Below, in pieces: positions 59,161 through 64,000 of a DNA stretch of 64,000 nt. The notes under the pieces were generated by a model. It was not told the origin of the DNA and did not search any database. It worked only from the letters and a program-made list of their open reading frames with translations. This stretch comes from DATGKG01 sp963851325 (GTDB lineage: Bacteria; Desulfobacterota; Binatia; Binatales; Binataceae). Both the position numbers and the translations under genes were made by a program. The stretch is from the NCBI GenBank assembly GCA_963851325.1, contig CAWKOR010000001.1, forward strand, positions 1,364,001 through 1,428,000, given 5' to 3'. Every line of letters begins with the position of its first letter. The first letter of the stretch is position 1.

Positions 59161-59586
59161 TCACTCGACCCGCTTCTCCCGCCGCGAAAATAACGACACC
59201 ACCAACCCGTAGAGCACCATCAACACGCCGATCCCGATCACGCCGAGTCCCGGCCCAATCAGAATGCCGGTGGCGCACAACACCGCGCCGATCACCAGCA
59301 GCGGAATCCCAAATGCGATTGGATTGAAGGGATCGCCCTTGGAGGCCTTCGCCACCATGCGCTGCTGATGCTCGTGCTGGCCGGCTTCCTCGTTGCTCTC
59401 ACGCAGGAGGCTCACCGCATAGTCAGTGAGCTCGTCGCGATTCTTGAGGCTGCGCAGTTTGTCGGCGAGTTCCTTGGCCAGGTCTTCGACGTTGCGCTCG
59501 GCGCCTTCGTCCTCGCGATCCTCCGCAGATTCCCCCGCAGATTTTTCCGCGGATTTGTCGCGCGATTTGTCGATCGGATCGCTCAT
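59161..59586 (-). CDS. Two-helix membrane protein with charged N-terminus
   Basis: 141 residues. The first 70 are highly charged and helical (KSRDKSAEKSAGESAEDRED, LAKELADKLRSLKNRDELTD), then two adjacent helices (AFGIPLLVIGAVLCATGILI, GVIGIGVLMVLYGLVVSLF). ATG start. No family recognised; function unknown. Confidence 0.65.
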   Translation of the reverse strand: MSDPIDKSRDKSAEKSAGESAEDREDEGAERNVEDLAKELADKLRSLKNRDELTDYAVSLLRESNEEAGQHEHQQRMVAKASKGDPFNPIAFGIPLLVIGAVLCATGILIGPGLGVIGIGVLMVLYGLVVSLFSRREKRVE

Positions 59587-59696
59587 CGTTCGGTGCGCCG
59601 TGAAGAGCGCGGCTAACTCCTATCGATGGCGGTCCGAATTGTCAACGCGAGGCGCTGGAAACGATGGCGGCCACTCCTCGCGTTCCGTCGCCTTGC

Positions 59697-61677
59697 TCAT
59701 GGCTGCTGTGGCGGTCCAAGCATCGGGGTCTTGACCGGGCCCGCCAACCCGATGAACTCCACCAGCGAATCGCCGCCAGGATTGGTTGGCGGCGGAATCG
59801 GCCGCCAGTTGTTTGCGACCCAGACATTGCCCGACGCATCGATGACCACCCCGGTGGTCCTCATCAGCAGAGTACTCGAGTATCCGGTGGGCGGAGAAAT
59901 TGGGTCGCCGGTCGTGAGTCCATTCGGGCAGTGCGCGGGCTGCGCGCCGCAAAATTCGCTGAGATTTTCGCCGCTCCCGGTGAAATTTGCGACCCAGACG
60001 TTATCGTTGCCATCGACCGCGATGCCCCACGGGATATCCAGTCCGCCACCGTTGAACGGTGAGCCGGTCGCGGGCGTTCCCGTCGAATCGAGTTCCGCGA
60101 TCGAGTCGCCGCCGTTATTCGCGATCCATATGTTACCGAGGCTGTCGGCCGCGACGCCCCATGGCCTGTCCAGGCCGGCGCCGCTGTATCCGCCGATCAC
60201 GCTTCCGTCGGTTGCCAATTCGACTACCGCATTGTTTTCGACGCTGGTAACCCAGATGTGATCCGCGCCGTCCACCGCTACGTCGAAAGGCGAGCTGAGC
60301 CCGATGTTGGTAAAGTTGACCGCCGAGTTTGGGTCGCCGGCAGGATATTTGGTCATCGAATCGCTGCCGGAATTGGTAATCCAGATGTTGCCCGCTTGGT
60401 CCACCGCAGTGCCCTGCGGTGAGCTGATGGGACCCTGGGTGAAACCGTCCGATAGCGGCACTCCGGCAGAGTTGAACTCCGACACGCTATTGCCGGCCGG
60501 AGGCGTGCTGCATCCGGTACCTGAGAATCCAAAATTCGCGACCCATACATTCGCAGCGCCATCGATTGCAATGCCAAACCCCGCACCGTCGAGGCCGCCA
60601 CCTTCAAATGGTGCGCCGGGTGCATCGGCGCCGATCGGAGTGAGTTCCAGCAGTTGCTTGCCACCGCACGTCGATTGAAGCGGGTCGTTGTTGAATACGT
60701 AGTTGTTGCTAATCCAAAGGTTCCCGAACGCATCCACCGCCATGTTGCCGGGACCGTCGAACTCGGCGCCGTTGCCGATATACTTGAGCGCAACGGTCCA
60801 CGCATCCGGCGCCGCGGTAAGGACCGGCTGGTAGGTTTGGGTGTTCTGCGATAGCGCGAACAGATCCCCGGCGTTGCTCGACGGATTGATGACAATCGCG
60901 TGGATCGCTTCCAACGTGTCCGCCGCGTTGTCTGTATCGGCGAAGAGCGAGCTGCACGCGGTCGTGGCGGGTCCCGAGCTCTCGAATGCATCCGGCTAGT
61001 ATGTTGGCGAGCGAGTTGACGCGCTCGAGTCCGTCGCAGTTATCCGGCGGGGTTACATCCGAGCATTGCGCGCTGGCGGGCCAGAAACCCGCAGGACTGC
61101 CGGTTGCGATATCAACCAGGTTGGCCTGCGCGAGGTTCACCGCATTGTGTATTCCAACCGAGTTTGTCGAAGCGGCTCCGATGAGCTGGCCGCTTGAATC
61201 GGTGAATTGCGCCAGTGCGAATTCGGCGGCGACGGTTGTAAGTTCGTTCACGATGACTGATGAAGGCAACGCATCGGACACGCCGGCTATTCCGGCGAGC
61301 GCAATCGCACTGTTGCTGCCGGATCCCGCGTTTCCTCCTAGCGCGACTATATAAAGGACTGCGGGGCTCGCCAGTGGTTTGTACCTGAGCACGCATTTGC
61401 CTTGATGGTTGGTTTTCGCAGTCGCCAAGACCTGGGCGATGCCACGGCCAGTGGTTCCCGCGCTGTAGAGCGTCACCGATGCATTGGATATCGGCGCGAC
61501 CCCACCCATCAGGGTCGCCGCCAACGAGGCGTTCGAGGTATGGGACGAGGGACCGCCGTTGTCGCTTCCGCAGCCGACGGCGGTGAGCGTTAACGCCAGC
61601 ATCAGGAAGACCCATCCGATCAGCGTCCGTCGTGGATGCCAAGACTTCGGCCGCGATATTGGGATTGTCGCGTCCAT
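59697..61677 (-). CDS. NHL/SMP-30-type beta-propeller lipoprotein, frameshifted
   Basis: The N-terminal part (61677-60985) has a lipoprotein signal with LTAVGC, a carboxypeptidase-regulatory-like domain (NASVTLYSAGTTGRGIA) and a conserved helical part with NSVGIHNAVNLAQANLVDIA. The C-terminal part (60983-59697) is a six- or seven-blade propeller with repeats such as GIAVDGNDNVWVANF, GVAADSLGNIWIANNGGDSI and AVDQAGNIWITNSGSDSM. One extra base near 60984 separates them; joining gives about 659 residues, reading ILAGC then SSGPATTACSSLFADTD. Cell-surface binding or lactonase-like role is possible. Confidence 0.75.
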
Positions 61678-61806
61678 GTTCTAGTTGCTTAAAACTTGGC
61701 TAAAGATTTGTCGAGAGGTTTATCCATTTGGGAGCGCGAGCGAGTCTAACCAGAGGCTTCGATAGCCGCGCTCGCCAAGACTCGACCAGCCATCTAGGAT
61801 CGTCGA

Positions 61807-62887
61807 ATGAGCGCTGAGAAACTCGCAGTCGTTCATCTAACCGGCTCGCCGAGGAGTCGTGGGCGTACCCATGGCGAGGCATTGCGTGGTCGAATCGCGG
61901 GGGTTCGCGAACGATGGCGCGCGAGCTTGGCCGCTCGCTTCGAGGTGGACCCCGATACATTCATCGGCACCTTTCTCGCGGAAACTCAATTTGCTGATAC
62001 CGTCCATCGATCGGCGCCGACGCTGCTCGAAGAGATCGCGGGAATCGCCGAGGGCAGCGGACGCTCCTATGAGGAAACGCTCGCGTTCCAATTCATGGAT
62101 GAGGAGTGGTGGTTCGGCGCGAAGCGTTTCGGCAAGCGGGCGCAGCCGGTCAATCGATGCAGCGTCATCGCGAGCCGGGGGTCCGCTGGGCATCCGCCGA
62201 TCCTCGCGCAAAATATGGACCTGCCCGCATTCCTCGACGGCGGTCAGACCGTCCTGCGCATCGACGGCGAGCCGCGCGCAACCATCCTGACCATCTGCGG
62301 CATGATCGCTTTATGCGGCGTCAACGATTTCGGCCTCGGCGTCGCGGTAAACACGCTGTGGCAATTACCTACCGCGGCCGATGGACTTCCGGTCGCCTGC
62401 GTCGTGCGGGGCTTGCTCGCGAAACGAAATCTGAAGGAGGCGGCCAACTGGATTTCCGAAACCCATCATGCGTCGGGCCAGCACTACTTGCTTGGTGATA
62501 CGGATGGGTTCGCGAGCTTCGAAGCATCGGGCAAATCGGTCACGCGGCTTAATTGGGATGCCTCGACACCGACTTTCCTTCACACCAATCATCCACTGGC
62601 CGACTCGAGGCAAGACGGGCGACTGCGCGCGGCCGAAGAAAATTCGCGCGGACGTTATCGGATGCTATGCGAATTGGCTGCCGGAAAAGACTTGAGCATC
62701 GCGCAAGTTCAGTCGGCGCTCGCAAGATCGCAGCGGACCGCATCCGATCTCAGTGCTGCCCGATGCTGGAGAAGCATCGAGCACGATGACGTTCGCATCG
62801 ATTGTCATGCAACTGCGACGTCCCCCCTCAATCTCAGTCGCCGCCGGACCGCCCTGCTCGAATCCGTACGGTCCAGTCGGGAACTAA
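61807..62887 (+). CDS. C45-family (acyl-CoA:6-APA acyltransferase-like) hydrolase, frameshifted
   Basis: Ntn-type hydrolase related to penicillin acyltransferase. N-part (to 62721): RSRGRTHGEALRGRI, VNRCSVIASRGSAG with the Cys that would become the N-terminal nucleophile after self-cleavage, and ILAQNMDLPAFLDG. One extra base at about 62722 shifts the frame; read past it the protein continues QDRSGPHPISVLPDAGEASS, TFASIVMQL and ISVAAGPPCSNPYGPVGN, the usual family ending, and stops at 62887. As written the frame runs to 63078, antisense to the SDR gene, which is unlikely. Substrate unknown. Confidence 0.75.
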
Positions 62888-62896
62888 TATGTCGGT

Positions 62897-63658
62897 CTAG
62901 CGAGCCAGGTATCCGCCGTCGACGATCAGAGGAGTCCCGGTCACGAACGATGCCTCGTCGGAGGCAAGGAAAAGAATCGCGTTCGCGATCTCATCTGGTT
63001 GCGCATTGCGCCTCAGTGGTTCGGCATGCGCGGCCTGCCGCCAGAACTCTCCGACCTCCGGCGCCGTCGCGCGCTTGATGATGTTAGTCTCGACATTTCC
63101 CGGGCACACGCAATTGATCCTGATCCCTTCCGCCGCATATCGAGTGGCCAATGATTTGGTGAGCTGCAACGCGCCGGCCTTGGTGATGTTGTAGGCGAAG
63201 GTGCTCGCGCCATCCATCTCCTGACCGATGAAGGAGGATATCGAAGCGAGGTTCACAATCGATCCGGTCGTTTGTTTCAGCATTTGCGGAATGACGTGCT
63301 TGCAGCACAGGAACATGCTCTTCAGATTGATGTCCATCAGGCGATCCCATTCCTGCACCGTCATCTCCGTTATGTCGCGAACGAAATGGATACCGGCGTT
63401 GTTGACCAGCACGTCGATGCGGCCGAACGCCGAGACTGCCTCCGCGGCAAGATGCCGCGCGGTTTGCTCCTCCGCCACATTGCCGGGTACCGACCGATGC
63501 TTGTCCCGCCCAATTTGGTCCAGAATCGCATCGAGCCCTTTGCGGTCGATGTCATTCAGGATCAGGCGGGCGCCTTCGCCGGCAAATCGGAGCGCAGTCG
63601 ATCGACCGATTCCACTCGCTGCCCCGGTAACGATCGCGATCTTGTCTTGAAGTCTCAT
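62897..63658 (-). CDS. SDR family oxidoreductase
   Basis: Classical short-chain dehydrogenase, 253 residues. Cofactor motif VTGAASGIGRSTALRFAGEG, with Asp in LNDIDR favouring NAD(H); VNNAGIHFV; catalytic Ser in NLASISSFIG and YxxxK as YNITK; CVCPGNVETNI; C-terminal FLASDEASFVTGTPLIVDGG. ATG preceded by GGAGG six bases upstream. Substrate cannot be told. Converges with the C45 gene. Confidence 0.93.
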   Translation of the reverse strand: MRLQDKIAIVTGAASGIGRSTALRFAGEGARLILNDIDRKGLDAILDQIGRDKHRSVPGNVAEEQTARHLAAEAVSAFGRIDVLVNNAGIHFVRDITEMTVQEWDRLMDINLKSMFLCCKHVIPQMLKQTTGSIVNLASISSFIGQEMDGASTFAYNITKAGALQLTKSLATRYAAEGIRINCVCPGNVETNIIKRATAPEVGEFWRQAAHAEPLRRNAQPDEIANAILFLASDEASFVTGTPLIVDGGYLAR

Positions 63659-63787
63659 GGTATGCCTCCAGTTCCGCGACGAGCATTATGCGCCGCTCGT
63701 CCCGAACTCCACACCTTGTCGGTAGCAAGCCGATTCACGATTCAACTTCCCCTGCGGCAATGGTAGCCTCAAGCTACCGACAAAGAC

Positions 63788-64000
63788 GTGGTTCCCATCC
63801 GCTACAATCTTAGAAGCTTGTTCGAGCGGCGCGCGACATCGCTGATGACTGTGCTGGGGCTGGGTATGGTCGCGATGATCTTCGTAATCCTGTTCGGCTT
63901 CATCGGCGGACTGAAGAGCACCATGCTCAACGCAAGCGAGGAGCAAAATTGGGTCCTGCTCAGCCGCGGCGCGCCCAGTGAAACTGCGAGCTTCATCCCT
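63788..64000 (+). CDS. FtsX/MacB-type ABC transporter permease, 5' part
   Basis: Open frame from GTG 63788 to the right edge, 71 codons. VVPIRYNLRSLFERRATSLM is the cytoplasmic N-terminus typical of FtsX-like permeases, followed by the first helix VLGLGMVAMIFVILFGFIGG and the start of the periplasmic domain. Family members work with an ATPase and often a fusion protein to export lipoproteins, peptides or drugs. The rest is outside the window. Confidence 0.8.
   Translation, partial: MVPIRYNLRSLFERRATSLMTVLGLGMVAMIFVILFGFIGGLKSTMLNASEEQNWVLLSRGAPSETASFIP

Noticed and set aside
1..64000. CRISPR arrays, IS elements, prophage, tRNA or rRNA genes
   Set aside because: Intergenic gaps were read on both strands; no repeat-spacer pattern, transposase, phage structural gene or cloverleaf was seen. 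The XerD-like recombinase is in a housekeeping context.

Overview
The window is high-GC bacterial chromosome with tightly packed genes, frequent GTG starts, ATGA/GTGA stop-start overlaps and no phage, IS, CRISPR, rRNA or tRNA that I could recognise. The gene mix (glnD-xerD-M50 protease-scpA-scpB, a caa3/aa3-type oxidase with its own haem A synthesis genes, a split cytochrome b complex with a multihaem c subunit, several adenylate-forming ligases, an aerobic acyl-CoA toolkit) suggests a respiring soil or groundwater bacterium, perhaps of Candidatus Binatota or a relative of Desulfobacterota/Rokubacteria. That placement is inference from gene content, not a phylogeny.

Layout. 0-8 kb: end of a cell-wall amidase, then glnD, xerD, a site-2-type protease, scpA and scpB, convergent with dnaB; three DnaA-box-like sites lie upstream of dnaB. 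8-23 kb: rhomboid protease, dienelactone hydrolase, lipoprotein, nitroreductase, a VOC protein, a tandem pair of CapK/PaaK-like adenylating proteins, a secreted esterase, an orphan LuxR-type regulator, a UPF0182 membrane protein, and a tandem pair of lipoproteins that look like double-domain histidine phosphatases. 23-30 kb: a forward run of a TPP-dependent keto-acid decarboxylase-like enzyme, an acyl-CoA ligase, a methyltransferase, a small zinc-ribbon membrane protein, a PaaK-family ligase and a GST, which reads as a (probably aromatic) acid activation pathway. 30-37 kb: a complete reverse-strand cytochrome oxidase operon (ctaC, ctaD, ctaA, ctaB, two subunit III paralogues, subunit IV, DUF420 and two small membrane proteins). 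37-48 kb: fadD-type ligase, hairpin repeats, AbrB/ParE-type toxin-antitoxin pair with a frameshifted toxin, greA, 3-hydroxyacyl-CoA dehydrogenase, an FTR1 iron permease behind a textbook Fur box, a four-cluster ferredoxin and a PlsC acyltransferase.

48-53 kb is the most unusual region: a plant-type ketol-acid reductoisomerase gene is followed with no gap by a protein with a Rieske-oxygenase-type catalytic domain in front of a C-terminal Rieske domain (reverse of the normal order), then a 400-residue membrane protein that carries the complete Cu(C) and Cu(D) ligand spacing of PmoC/AmoC, then a secreted two-TM protein with PmoB-like topology. I read this as a divergent copper membrane monooxygenase-like locus in which the C subunit may be fused to an A-like part. 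A copper-protein-like gene (53.3 kb) faces it across a strong terminator.

54-59 kb: a reverse-strand operon of cytochrome b (N half), a 49-residue membrane protein, cytochrome b (C half), a 58-residue membrane protein and an octahaem cytochrome c. 59-64 kb: a membrane protein, an NHL-propeller lipoprotein, a C45-family acyltransferase-like protein, an SDR dehydrogenase and the start of an FtsX/MacB-type permease.

Four genes (ParE toxin, octahaem cytochrome, propeller lipoprotein, C45 protein) are each broken by a one-base shift while both halves still read as good protein. Such clustering points to assembly or sequencing indels at least as much as to real pseudogenes.
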